64,000 nucleotides of DNA, taken from positions 2,126,665-2,190,664 of the forward strand of contig NZ_KZ454944.1 of the NCBI RefSeq assembly GCF_002797415.1, written 5' to 3'. Positions 16,001 to 24,352 of the stretch are shown here, piece by piece (within the stretch, counting starts at the first letter, position 1; each line of letters opens with the position of its first letter). Position numbers and translations under genes: made by a program. Below the pieces are notes generated by a model, which did no database searches, had not been told where the DNA came from, and saw only the letters and a list, made by a program, of their open reading frames with translations. The DNA is from Bacillus alkalisoli (GTDB lineage: Bacteria; Bacillota; Bacilli; Bacillales; Bacillaceae_I).

Positions 16001-17008
16001 ATGAGAAAAAATCTAGTCAAATTAATTGGAGGTTTATCTGCTGCCATGATGTTAATGGCTGGATGTGGTACTTCACCATCTGGTGCAGATAACAAAGAAA
16101 AAGTAACAATCGGTGTTACACAAATCGTAGAACATCCGTCTTTAGATGCAGCATTTGATGGATTCAAAAAAGCACTAGAAGACAACGGCTTTAAAGAAGG
16201 CGAAAACGTTACATATGACGTGCAAATTGCTCAAGGTGAACAAAGTAACAGTATAAGCATCGCAAACAACTTTGTGGCTGATAATGTAAACTTGATTTTT
16301 GCCAACTCGACTCCAAGTGCCCAAACAGCTCTTCAAGCTACAAGACAAGCTCCGGAGATCCCAGTTGTTTTTACATCAGTAACAGACCCTGTTGGTGCTG
16401 AGTTAATCGAGTCTTTTGATAAGCCAGGTCCAAACATTACAGGTACTTCAGATAATCACCCAGAATCTATTTCTAACACAATTGAATTTATGATAAAAGA
16501 ACTAAATATTAAGCGTATCGGTGTTGTTTATAATGCTGGGGAACAAAACTCTGTTGTTCAAGTAGAACAAGTGGAAAAAGTTGCAAAAGCTAATGGAGCC
16601 CAAATCGTTACTGCATCTGTTTCTACTTCGGCTGAAGTTAAACAAGCTACAGAATCCTTAATCGGAAGAGTAGACGCGATTTATGTTCCTACTGATAACA
16701 CGGTTGTTTCTGCTTTCCAAACAGTTGTATCAGTAGCTAATGACGAAAAAATCCCTTTATTTGCTGGGGAACTTGATTCTATGAAACAAGGCGCAGTTGC
16801 TGCTAGTGGTTTTAGCTATTTTGACCTTGGTTATCAAACAGGCTTAATGGCAGTAAAAATTTTAAAAGGTGAAAAAACAGCTGCTGACATTCCTGCAGCA
16901 TACCCTGAAAGTTTCACTTTAGTTATTAATAAAATAGCTGCAAAAGCGCAAGGTGTTGAAATTAAAGATTCTTGGAGTGACATCGCAGACTTTTATGATG
17001 GTGAGTAA
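16001..17008 (+). CDS. ABC transporter substrate-binding lipoprotein (TrpX-like)
   Basis: A 335-residue protein of the ABC_sub_bind family (PF04392). It has a lipoprotein signal ending in LMAGCGTS, with the lipidated cysteine at about residue 23. The body shows KVTIGVTQIVEHPSLDA, GCEHP-like openings of this family and VYVPTDNTV-type segments (here IYVPTDNTVVS). Proteins of this family feed TrpXYZ-type importers proposed to carry tryptophan or tyrosine. Start ATG 16001 follows AAGGGGG. It is the first gene of a three-gene operon, separated from the permease by a stable hairpin. Aromatic amino acid import is inferred. Confidence 0.85.
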   Translation: MRKNLVKLIGGLSAAMMLMAGCGTSPSGADNKEKVTIGVTQIVEHPSLDAAFDGFKKALEDNGFKEGENVTYDVQIAQGEQSNSISIANNFVADNVNLIFANSTPSAQTALQATRQAPEIPVVFTSVTDPVGAELIESFDKPGPNITGTSDNHPESISNTIEFMIKELNIKRIGVVYNAGEQNSVVQVEQVEKVAKANGAQIVTASVSTSAEVKQATESLIGRVDAIYVPTDNTVVSAFQTVVSVANDEKIPLFAGELDSMKQGAVAASGFSYFDLGYQTGLMAVKILKGEKTAADIPAAYPESFTLVINKIAAKAQGVEIKDSWSDIADFYDGE

Positions 17009-17028
17009 AAATAATTAGCCAAACCAAC

Positions 17029-17061
17029 AGCTGTTAGCTAATCACCTAATAGCTAACAGCT
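17029..17061 (+). other. Intercistronic stem-loop between binding protein and permease genes
   Basis: AGCTGTTAGCTA at 17029-17040 pairs perfectly with TAGCTAACAGCT at 17050-17061 over a nine-base loop. There is no T-run. Such structures usually protect the upstream mRNA, giving more binding protein than permease. Confidence 0.7.
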
Positions 17062-17099
17062 AACCGATCACTAATCACTAAAAAAGGAGATGATTCTAC

Positions 17100-18119
17100 A
17101 TGTCAGTTGCTATATTTGGATCTTTAGAAGCTGGAATCATCTACGCAATCATGGCCCTAGGGGTGTACTTATCCTTTAGGGTCCTTGATTTTCCAGACTT
17201 AACTGTAGATGGTAGTTTCGTAACAGGTGCGGCGGTTGCTGCAACCATGATTGTAAACGGTGTCAACCCTTTATATGCTACAATCGTAGCAATGTTTATA
17301 GGCTTTTTAGCCGGTTGTATTACAGGTGCATTACATACATATGGAAAAATAAATGCGCTATTATCTGGTATCTTAATGATGATTGCCTTGTATTCTATCA
17401 ATCTAAGAATTATGGGTAGGTCCAATGTACCTTTACTTAATAGTGACACATTATTTACCCATATTAGAAGTTTTTGGGCAAGTACAGGAATTGATCCGTT
17501 CTTAAACAACTTATTAACCTCAGTTGGCTTAGGCGCTTTTACACCTAGAACATGGTCTATCATTTTCTTAATGCTCATTGTCACGTTAGCTATAAAAATT
17601 ATTTTAGACTTGTTCTTAAAAACAGAAATTGGTCTTGCTGTTAGAGCAACTGGGGACAACAAACGAATGATTCGTAGTTTCTCCGCTAATACGAATGGAC
17701 TAGTTATATTAGGTCTTGGTATTTCTAATGCAATGGTTGCTTTCTCTGGTGCACTAATTGCACAATATAGTGGATTTGCCGATGTCGGAATGGGTATCGG
17801 GATGATTATAATCGGGTTAGCTTCCGTTATTATCGGTGAAGCATTGTTTGGAACAAAAACAATCGCGCGTACGACACTTGCCGTTATCGGTGGGGCAATT
17901 ATTTACCGTATCGTTGTAACTTTTGCATTAAGAGTTGAATTTTTAGAAACAGGGGATATGAAACTTATAACAGCTATGATCGTAATATTTGCGCTTGTAA
18001 CCCCTAAATTAATAGATGGCTATAAGGATAGAAAACGCAAGAAACAAAAAATGTTACAGTTAAAAGCTTTACCTCCGAAAAGAAAGGAGGAGGAAAATGT
18101 TACATTTAACACAGATTAA
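17100..18119 (+). CDS. ABC transporter permease (TrpY-like)
   Basis: A 339-residue polytopic membrane protein with about eight to nine hydrophobic segments, of the branched-chain-permease-like family (BPD_transp_2). Recognisable parts are ALGVYLSFRVLDFPDLTVDGSF (in parts) near the N-terminus and the EAA-like stretch VRATGDNKRMIRSFSANTN, which contacts the ATPase. ATG 17100 follows AAAAAGGAGATG. The basic C-terminus (KDRKRKKQKM) is cytoplasmic, and its end overlaps the ATPase gene by 23 bases, a sign of coupled translation. Confidence 0.88.
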   Translation: MSVAIFGSLEAGIIYAIMALGVYLSFRVLDFPDLTVDGSFVTGAAVAATMIVNGVNPLYATIVAMFIGFLAGCITGALHTYGKINALLSGILMMIALYSINLRIMGRSNVPLLNSDTLFTHIRSFWASTGIDPFLNNLLTSVGLGAFTPRTWSIIFLMLIVTLAIKIILDLFLKTEIGLAVRATGDNKRMIRSFSANTNGLVILGLGISNAMVAFSGALIAQYSGFADVGMGIGMIIIGLASVIIGEALFGTKTIARTTLAVIGGAIIYRIVVTFALRVEFLETGDMKLITAMIVIFALVTPKLIDGYKDRKRKKQKMLQLKALPPKRKEEENVTFNTD

Positions 18120-18891
18120 TAAAGTATTTAATGAAGGTACATTAGATGAAAAAATAGCATTGGACCACGTTAATTTAACACTAAACAAAGGTGATTTTGT
18201 CACCATTATTGGGAGTAACGGTGCTGGAAAGTCCACACTAATGAACATGATATCCGGTGCTTTAACACCCGATACAGGCTCCGTTGTAATTGCGGATAAG
18301 AACGTTACTTTTACAGCTGAACATAAACGTGCAAAGCTTATCGGACGTGTCTTCCAAGATCCTATGGCAGGTACGGCACCGACAATGACAATTGAGGAAA
18401 ATTTAGCTATGGCTTATTCTCGCAATAAAACACGTTCATTAAGGTTCGGTGTATCAAAGCAAAGACGTGAGTTTTTTAAAGAAGTACTAGAATCACTGCA
18501 TTTAGGTTTGGAAAACCGTCTCACTGCTAAAGTTGGCCTTTTATCTGGTGGGGAGAGACAAGCATTATCATTATTAATGGCTACATTTACTGAACCTGCC
18601 ATTTTATTGCTTGACGAGCATACGGCAGCTCTTGATCCCGCACGAGCAGAATTAATAACAAACTTAACAAAAGAAATTGTTGATAAATACCAATTAACAA
18701 CTTTAATGGTTACTCACAACATGCAACAAGCACTAGATTTAGGAAATCGTCTCATCATGATGGACAAAGGACAAATCATATTGCAAGTAGATGAAGAAGA
18801 AAAGAAAACATTAACAATCGAACGTCTCCTAGCAGAATTCCAACGCATCCGAGGCACCCAACTAGCAAGCGACCGAGCATTATTATCATAA
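18097..18891 (+). CDS. ABC transporter ATP-binding protein (TrpZ-like)
   Basis: A 264-residue ATPase. Walker A is GSNGAGKST, the signature is LSGGERQ, Walker B is ILLLDEH with the following D of TAALDP, and the switch histidine is in MVTHNM. It powers the importer formed by the two upstream genes. ATG 18097 lies after AAAGGAGGAGG inside the permease gene. A strong terminator follows. The H after the Walker B glutamate (DEH in place of DEP) is common in this transporter family. Confidence 0.92.
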   Translation: MLHLTQINKVFNEGTLDEKIALDHVNLTLNKGDFVTIIGSNGAGKSTLMNMISGALTPDTGSVVIADKNVTFTAEHKRAKLIGRVFQDPMAGTAPTMTIEENLAMAYSRNKTRSLRFGVSKQRREFFKEVLESLHLGLENRLTAKVGLLSGGERQALSLLMATFTEPAILLLDEHTAALDPARAELITNLTKEIVDKYQLTTLMVTHNMQQALDLGNRLIMMDKGQIILQVDEEEKKTLTIERLLAEFQRIRGTQLASDRALLS

Positions 18892-18896
18892 TACTT

Positions 18897-18935
18897 AAAG
18901 GTAATTTAGAAAAAATTTCTAAATTACCTTTTTTG
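18897..18935 (+). terminator. Strong terminator after the ABC operon
   Basis: AAAGGTAATTTAGAAA at 18897-18912 pairs with TTTCTAAATTACCTTT at 18916-18931, continuing into a T-run. Only three bases form the loop, which is very stable. Confidence 0.85.
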
Positions 18936-18957
18936 TTTAAGGCTATGTTAAAGGTTG

Positions 18958-19056
18958 CTGTTGATTTCCGTGCAAGGCTTTGCTTTCCGCGGGCATGTCT
19001 AGGTCAAGCGGCTAGCTCCTCCCGCAGGAGTCTCAGCCTTGCACGGAAATAAACAG
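18958..19056 (-). repeat. GC-rich palindromic repeat, copy D
   Basis: CTGTTGATTTCCGTGCAAGG pairs with CCTTGCACGGAAATAAACAG except for one base. Core order is reversed (TGCTTTCCGCGGG first, CCCGCAGGAGTCTC last). It is about 25 bases shorter than other copies because the central part is reduced. Confidence 0.85.
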
Positions 19057-19164
19057 GTAAGTACATAAATATCAACACTAAGCTTTAACACAGCCTTGTT
19101 TAAGGAAATTTAGCAGATTATCAAACATATTAAGAAAGAAAAAATTAATCTATTCCATAAATTA

Positions 19165-19293
19165 GTTGATATTCGCTGTAGGTGTGAGACTCCTGCGGGA
19201 AAAGTGCGTCAAGGGAGACCCCATAGGCGCCGCGCGCCGAGGAGGCTTCCGAGACCACCCGCGGAAAGCGAACACCTACAGATAATATCAACT
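19165..19293 (+). repeat. GC-rich palindromic repeat, copy E
   Basis: AGTTGATATTCGCTGTAGGTG at the left and CACCTACAGATAATATCAACT at the right pair apart from a small internal loop (arms are 21 bases; compare the outer AGTTGATAT/ATATCAACT and inner GTAGGTG/CACCTAC). The core has GAGACTCCTGCGGG and CCCGCGGAAAGCG. Inside is a GCGCCGCGCGCCG inner palindrome. Confidence 0.85.
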
Positions 19294-19374
19294 ATTAGTA
19301 CCGAATACAAAGTTCACATAATTATTTTGTAAATAACCGAATAGGTAGATTATTTATAAAATTGTTACAATTTA

Positions 19375-19404
19375 TTGACGGGTTATTTTACGAAATGTTA
19401 TCAT
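19375..19404 (+). promoter_or_regulatory. Promoter of the phenylalanine-catabolic operon
   Basis: TTGACG at 19375-19380, an 18-base spacer and TATCAT at 19399-19404, with TG one base before the -10 (extended -10). It lies just upstream of the hotdog thioesterase gene. Confidence 0.65.
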
Positions 19405-19406
19405 TA

Positions 19407-19419
19407 CGTTAAATAAGCG
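19407..19419 (+). promoter_or_regulatory. Candidate PaaX operator at the phenylalanine-catabolic operon
   Basis: CGTTAAATAAGCG differs at one position from the dyad at paaABCD (CGTTAAATAAACG) and starts three bases after the -10 hexamer, exactly as there. It would block the same start-point region. Confidence 0.6.
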
Positions 19420-19447
19420 TCATATAAATTGCTTAGTAGGTGATACC

Positions 19448-19834
19448 TTGAAAGATGGTTTAACAGAAGGATACAAAGAAACACTCACAGTAAACGTAAC
19501 CGAATCAATGGTAGCACAATTCGAAGGGGTAGTTGTGCATCCTGTCTATTCAACCGTTATGATGGTATACCATATGGAATGGGCCTCTAGAAAAATAATT
19601 CTCCCTTTCTTAGAAGAACAAGAAGAGGGAATGGGAGCAGAAGTAAATGTGAAACATATTGCCCCCTCCAAAATTGGATCCACATTAAAAATAACGGCTA
19701 CACTTGTAGAAAAAAATCGGAATATTGTTATAACTACTGTCGAAATATTTGATGGTACAAAACTAGTAGGTTCTGGAGAAGTTAAGCAAGTTATTTTACC
19801 AAAAGAAAAAATAAAGAAACTAATTCACGGTTAA
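19448..19834 (+). CDS. FlK-type hotdog thioesterase
   Basis: A 128-residue hotdog-fold protein resembling fluoroacetyl-CoA thioesterase FlK. T36, E44 and H70 have the same spacing as the FlK triad T42, E50 and H76 (8 and 26 residues). The region YHMEWASRKIILPFLE and VNVKHIAPSKIGS matches the family. It begins an operon with phenylalanine dehydrogenase and a 2-oxoacid dehydrogenase. A PaaI-like duty, hydrolysing stalled CoA esters or tuning phenylacetyl-CoA, is a reasonable inference. TTG 19448 follows TAGGTGAT. A true MaoC hydratase is unlikely because its hydratase motif is not seen. Confidence 0.8.
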   Translation: MKDGLTEGYKETLTVNVTESMVAQFEGVVVHPVYSTVMMVYHMEWASRKIILPFLEEQEEGMGAEVNVKHIAPSKIGSTLKITATLVEKNRNIVITTVEIFDGTKLVGSGEVKQVILPKEKIKKLIHG

Positions 19835-19868
19835 TAGCAATAAAAAATAGATAACAAGGGTGATAATG

Positions 19869-21020
19869 ATGAAACAAATGGAAACGCTTTCTCATGAATT
19901 AGGGGGGAATCAAATGGATATGTTTACGAAAATCGCGGAACATCAACAAGTAGTTTTCTGTAACGATGAAGCAACTGGTTTAAAAGCCATTATAGCCATA
20001 CATAACACAACACTTGGCCCAGCATTAGGCGGCTGCCGTATGCAACCATACAGTTCTGTTGATGCTGCACTAGAAGATGTTCTACGCCTCTCTAAAGGAA
20101 TGACTTATAAATGTGCTGCTGCAGATGTAGACTTTGGTGGGGGTAAAGCGGTAATTATCGGAGATCCCCAAAAAGATAAAAGTCCAGAACTCTTCCGTGC
20201 ATTCGGACAATTTGTAGATTCATTGAATGGTAGATTTTATACAGGAACAGATATGGGGACGACTCCAGAAGACTTTGTTCATTCTTTAAAAGAAACAAAC
20301 TGTATCGTTGGAGTTGATGAAGTATATGGTGGAAGTGGCGATTCATCTGTTCCAACTGCTCAAGGTGTTATTTACGGTATTCAAGCTACGAATCTAGCTT
20401 TATGGGGCTCTGAAGACCTTCATGGTAAAGCATATGCAATCCAAGGTTTAGGAAAAGTTGGTGCCAAGGTTGCAGAACAGTTACTACATGCAGGTGCTGA
20501 CCTATATGTTAGTGATATTAACCAAGAAGCAATTGATACGCTTGTTCTAAAAGCAAAAAAGCTGGGAGCAGGTATTAAAGTTTTAAGTGGGAATGAAATT
20601 TACTCTACAAATGCAGACGTTTTTATACCGTGTGCATTAGGCGGAATCATAAACGACCAAACAATCGATCAACTAAAAGTTAAGTCCGTAGTAGGGTCTG
20701 CAAACAATCAACTTTTACATTTAAACCATGGGAAAATGCTACAACAAAAAGGTATTCTTTATGCACCTGATTATATTGTAAATGCTGGTGGACTAATACA
20801 AGTAGCCGATGAGTTATATGAGCCAAACAAGGAACGTGTATTAAGAAAAACAAAAGCAATTTATCAAACATTACAAAACGTTTACTTGGAAGCGGAAAGA
20901 AGCGGTACAACAACAGTTGAGGCAGCTAATACGTTCTGTGAACAAAGAATGGAAGCAAGAAGTAGAAGAAATAGTTTCTTCTCTCATTCTAAACGACCTA
21001 AATGGTCAGTACGTGTATAA
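19869..21020 (+). CDS. Phenylalanine dehydrogenase
   Basis: A 383-residue member of the Glu/Leu/Phe/Val dehydrogenase family. It carries the phenylalanine dehydrogenase signature [10 protein letters not shown], where leucine dehydrogenases have RYITAEDVGT, and the stretches [17 protein letters not shown] with the catalytic lysine and [16 protein letters not shown] for NAD. The C-terminus [14 protein letters not shown] also matches known PheDH. It oxidatively deaminates L-phenylalanine to phenylpyruvate. ATG 19869 fits family length. An internal ATG at 19914 has an even better site (AGGGGGG) and would give a form 15 residues shorter. Located 35 bases after the thioesterase gene. Confidence 0.9.
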   Translation: MKQMETLSHELGGNQMDMFTKIAEHQQVVFCNDEATGLKAIIAIHNTTLGPALGGCRMQPYSSVDAALEDVLRLSKGMTYKCAAADVDFGGGKAVIIGDPQKDKSPELFRAFGQFVDSLNGRFYTGTDMGTTPEDFVHSLKETNCIVGVDEVYGGSGDSSVPTAQGVIYGIQATNLALWGSEDLHGKAYAIQGLGKVGAKVAEQLLHAGADLYVSDINQEAIDTLVLKAKKLGAGIKVLSGNEIYSTNADVFIPCALGGIINDQTIDQLKVKSVVGSANNQLLHLNHGKMLQQKGILYAPDYIVNAGGLIQVADELYEPNKERVLRKTKAIYQTLQNVYLEAERSGTTTVEAANTFCEQRMEARSRRNSFFSHSKRPKWSVRV

Positions 21021-21034
21021 AGGAGTGTTCATTA

Positions 21035-22102
21035 GTGGAAAACACTTTCCCAATCAAACAAATAGTCGATGAAAACGGCAATATCGTTAATGAAGCCTAT
21101 AAAGAAAAGATCACAAAAGAATTAGCTCTTCATTTCTATAAACACTTAATAAGAATTCGCACTTTTGATAAAAAAGCGATCAGCTTACAACGCCAAGGAC
21201 GAATTGGAACGTATGCTCCATACGAAGGACAAGAAGCTTCCCAAGTTGGAAGTGCACTTGCACTACATAGTGGCGATTGGATGTTCCCGTCTTATCGTGA
21301 CCACGGTGCAACGATGACATTTGGTCATTCCTTATTAAATATTTTACTTTTCTGGAATGGTAGAAACGAAGGTTGTGTTCCACCAGAAGGGAAAAACGTT
21401 TTTCCACCAGGTATCCCAATTGCGACACAATTGCCGCATGCAGTAGGTGCTGCATACGCTGAGAAAAGAAAAGGAACTACTAATGCAGCAATCGCATACT
21501 TCGGGGATGGTGCTACTTCAGAAGGAGACTTCCACGAAGGTTTAAACATGGCATCTGTCCTAAATGCACCTGTAATATTTTTCAATCAAAATAATAAATT
21601 CGCAATTTCTGTCCCAATAGAAAAGCAAATGAAAACAAAAACAATCGCCCAAAAAGCATTGGCATACGATATTGATGGGATGCGCCTTGATGGAAACGAT
21701 GTGTTTGCTGTTTATTTTCATACGCTCGAAGCATTAGAAAATGCAAGAAGTGGAAACGGCCCAACTTTAATCGAAGCTGTAACGTGGAGATATGGCGCTC
21801 ATACAACAGCAGATGATCCAACAAAATATCGTGATCAATCTGAGAGCGATCAAAGACGAATGGAGAAAGATCCAATACTGCGCCTGGAAAGATTTTTGAA
21901 AAACATGAATTGGTTTGATGAAGAAGAAAAGAAACATTTTGAAAACGAAGCTTCCGAAGAAATCGATCAAGCAATTGTTGATATGGAATCTTATCCTAAG
22001 GCAGACCCAGCTGACATGTTTAACTATACTTTCGAAAAACTAACACCGGGAATTGAAAAGCAAAAAAATGAATTGCTTCAAGTATTGCGAGGTGGGAACT
22101 AA
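21035..22102 (+). CDS. 2-oxoacid dehydrogenase E1 component, alpha subunit
   Basis: A 355-residue E1 alpha protein. The thiamine diphosphate motif is GDGATSEGDFHEGLNMA with NN 27 residues on, and GTYAPYEGQEASQVG and SYRDHGA are typical. The phosphorylation-loop-like YGAHTTADDPTKYR closes the active site. GTG 21035 follows AAGGAG with nine bases spacing; a frame from 21002 would overlap phenylalanine dehydrogenase. Being 14 bases behind that gene, it likely decarboxylates phenylpyruvate. Pyruvate or branched-chain 2-oxoacids are the alternatives, as families are hard to separate. Confidence 0.88.
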   Translation: MENTFPIKQIVDENGNIVNEAYKEKITKELALHFYKHLIRIRTFDKKAISLQRQGRIGTYAPYEGQEASQVGSALALHSGDWMFPSYRDHGATMTFGHSLLNILLFWNGRNEGCVPPEGKNVFPPGIPIATQLPHAVGAAYAEKRKGTTNAAIAYFGDGATSEGDFHEGLNMASVLNAPVIFFNQNNKFAISVPIEKQMKTKTIAQKALAYDIDGMRLDGNDVFAVYFHTLEALENARSGNGPTLIEAVTWRYGAHTTADDPTKYRDQSESDQRRMEKDPILRLERFLKNMNWFDEEEKKHFENEASEEIDQAIVDMESYPKADPADMFNYTFEKLTPGIEKQKNELLQVLRGGN

Positions 22103-23097
22103 TGCAAACTGTAACTAAGACGAAAACATTAACGATGGTCCAAGCCATTACAGACGGTTTAGATGTTATGCTTACGGAGAATGAATCTGTATTGTTAATG
22201 GGTGAAGATATTGGTGTAAACGGCGGTGTTTTCCGTGCTACAGATGGACTTCAAGCGAAGCACGGGGAAGAAAAAGTAATGGATACACCACTAAGTGAGG
22301 CAGGTTTTTTAGGTGCTGCAATTGGTATGGCAGCAAATGGTTTTCGACCTGTAGTAGAAATTCAATTTTTAGGGTTCATATACCCTGCTTACGAGCAAAT
22401 AATGACACATGCATCTCGCCTGCGAGCTAGAACAATGGGACATTATTCATCTCCAATGGTTATCCGCGCTCCATATGGCGCAGGTGTAAGAGCACCAGAA
22501 ATTCATTCTGATAGTACGGAAGCACTGTTTACTCATATGCCTGGCATAAAAGTAGTTTGTCCATCCAACCCTTATGATGCTAAAGGTTTACTTATTGCTG
22601 CAATCGAAGATCCAGATCCTGTATTATTCCTTGAGCCAATGCGTTGCTATCGCTCAGTTAGAGAAGAAGTACCAGAAGGAAAATACGTTGTAGAAATAGG
22701 AAAAGGGAAGAAGTTAGTTGAAGGGGACGATGTAACAGTTATTGCTTGGGGAGCTATGGTACCGGTCGCTATGCAAGCAGCTAAAGAAATGAAGAAACAT
22801 GGCGTATCTTGTGATGTGATTGATTTACGTAGTTTATATCCAATTGACTCCGAAATCATTGCAGAATCGGTTCAAAAAACTGGTAGAACTGTCATCGTGC
22901 AAGAAGCACATCCAACAACAAGTGTCGCAAACGACATACTTTCTACTATTAACGAAACGTCCTTTTTATATCAAAAAGCACCGGCAGAACTTGTAGCTGG
23001 TTTTGATATTCCAGTACCATATTTCGGCTTTGAAGATTATTATTTACCAACTAAAGAACGTGTTATAAAAGCAATTGAAAAAGTGATTAATTTTTAG
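22102..23097 (+). CDS. 2-oxoacid dehydrogenase E1 component, beta subunit
   Basis: A 331-residue E1 beta protein. Typical segments are MGEDIGVNGGVFRATDGL (18 residues), TPLSEAGFLGAAIGMA and the C-terminal transketolase domain with DLRSLYPID and VQEAHPT. The start codon overlaps the stop of the alpha gene (TAATG), so subunits are made in equal amounts. Together they form the alpha2beta2 decarboxylase of the complex. Substrate specificity is set in the alpha subunit pocket and cannot be read with confidence here. Confidence 0.9.
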   Translation: MQTVTKTKTLTMVQAITDGLDVMLTENESVLLMGEDIGVNGGVFRATDGLQAKHGEEKVMDTPLSEAGFLGAAIGMAANGFRPVVEIQFLGFIYPAYEQIMTHASRLRARTMGHYSSPMVIRAPYGAGVRAPEIHSDSTEALFTHMPGIKVVCPSNPYDAKGLLIAAIEDPDPVLFLEPMRCYRSVREEVPEGKYVVEIGKGKKLVEGDDVTVIAWGAMVPVAMQAAKEMKKHGVSCDVIDLRSLYPIDSEIIAESVQKTGRTVIVQEAHPTTSVANDILSTINETSFLYQKAPAELVAGFDIPVPYFGFEDYYLPTKERVIKAIEKVINF

Positions 23098-23116
23098 ATT
23101 CTGGAGGTGATTTTAT

Positions 23117-24352
23117 ATGGTTGAAGTTATTCTTCATGATATTGGTGAAGGAATGACGCAAGCTGACATTTTATCTTTCTTTGTAAAGCCAGGAGACGAA
23201 GTTAAACCTGATCAGCCTTTAGTAGAAGTACAAACAGATAAAATGGTTGCCGAAATTCCTGCACCTACAGCAGGTACCGTGAAAGAATTAAAAGTACAAA
23301 CTGGAGAATGCGTACCAGTTGGCAGTATTCTATTAACAATAGAAGCTACATCTAAGCAACCGGCGAAACTAGAAGGGAGCAGCGCACTTTCAGAAACCAA
23401 GATGCAAAATAAAGTGTTACATATCGAAAAGTCTGAAAAGCGTACAATGGCTGCACCATTTACGAGAAAAATCGCAAGAGAACTTGGTGTCGATTTAAAT
23501 GAAATTACAGGTTCAGGCCCTGCCGGTAGAATAACAGAATCAGATGTAAAAGCAGCTTATGAAAAAATAAAGAACCCAGATATCCAAATTCAAACGGAAG
23601 CAACGGCACCAATAGAAGCCCCTCAACCTCCAGCAAGTTTGGAAGAAAAAAATATAAAGCCTAATGTTATTCCATATCGAGGCCGTCGCAAACAAATAGG
23701 ACAAAAAATGGCACAGTCATTATATTCCATCCCACACTGTACACATTACGAAGAGATTGATGTAACAAACCTTCTTTCTATGCGTACAGACTGGAAACAA
23801 GTGAATATGAACGTGTCCGCGACAGCTTATTTTATTAAAGCTATTTCGGTTGCTTTAAAAGAATATCCTATTTTTAATGCTACATTGATAGAAAAAGAAG
23901 AATTAATCCACTTACACGATGAACACCATATAGGTATTGCTACTGATACAGAAGATGGATTGATTGTTCCTGTTATTAAAAATGTTGAGAAGAAGTCATT
24001 AACTCAAATACATGAAGAGTTAAAAGAGTTAACAGCTAAAGCCCAACAAAACAAACTAACGATAAAAGAAATGACAGGCAGTACGTTTACCATTAGTAAT
24101 GTCGGTCCTCTTGGGGGCAGTATAGGAGCGACACCTATTATTAACCCCCCAGAAGTTGGGCTAGTTGCTTTTCATAAAACAAAGAAGAGACCAATTGTAA
24201 ACGACCAAGATGAAATAGTCGTCCGTTCTATGATGAATATCTCTATGTCTTTTGATCATAGAGTTGCAGATGGTGCCACTGCCGTTGCGTTCACAAATAA
24301 ACTTAGTAGTTTAATAGAGAAGCCTAATCTACTAATGCTGGAGTTGGTATAA
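23117..24352 (+). CDS. 2-oxoacid dehydrogenase E2 component (dihydrolipoyl acyltransferase)
   Basis: A 411-residue E2. It has one lipoyl domain with the modified lysine in QTDKMVAEI (about residue 42), a subunit-binding domain around residues 112-148 (APFTRKIARELGVDLNEITG, GPAGRITESDV) and a C-terminal catalytic domain with SFDHRVADGATA (HxxxDG). It moves the acyl group from E1 to CoA; in this setting the product would be phenylacetyl-CoA. The flanking linkers are charged and proline-poor up to about residue 175. ATG 23117 follows TGGAGGTGA. Confidence 0.92.
   Translation: MVEVILHDIGEGMTQADILSFFVKPGDEVKPDQPLVEVQTDKMVAEIPAPTAGTVKELKVQTGECVPVGSILLTIEATSKQPAKLEGSSALSETKMQNKVLHIEKSEKRTMAAPFTRKIARELGVDLNEITGSGPAGRITESDVKAAYEKIKNPDIQIQTEATAPIEAPQPPASLEEKNIKPNVIPYRGRRKQIGQKMAQSLYSIPHCTHYEEIDVTNLLSMRTDWKQVNMNVSATAYFIKAISVALKEYPIFNATLIEKEELIHLHDEHHIGIATDTEDGLIVPVIKNVEKKSLTQIHEELKELTAKAQQNKLTIKEMTGSTFTISNVGPLGGSIGATPIINPPEVGLVAFHKTKKRPIVNDQDEIVVRSMMNISMSFDHRVADGATAVAFTNKLSSLIEKPNLLMLELV

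Noticed and set aside
19869-21020. Leucine dehydrogenase as identity for this gene
   Set aside because: The [10 protein letters not shown] signature and C-terminus match phenylalanine dehydrogenases; leucine dehydrogenases have RYITAEDVGT here.
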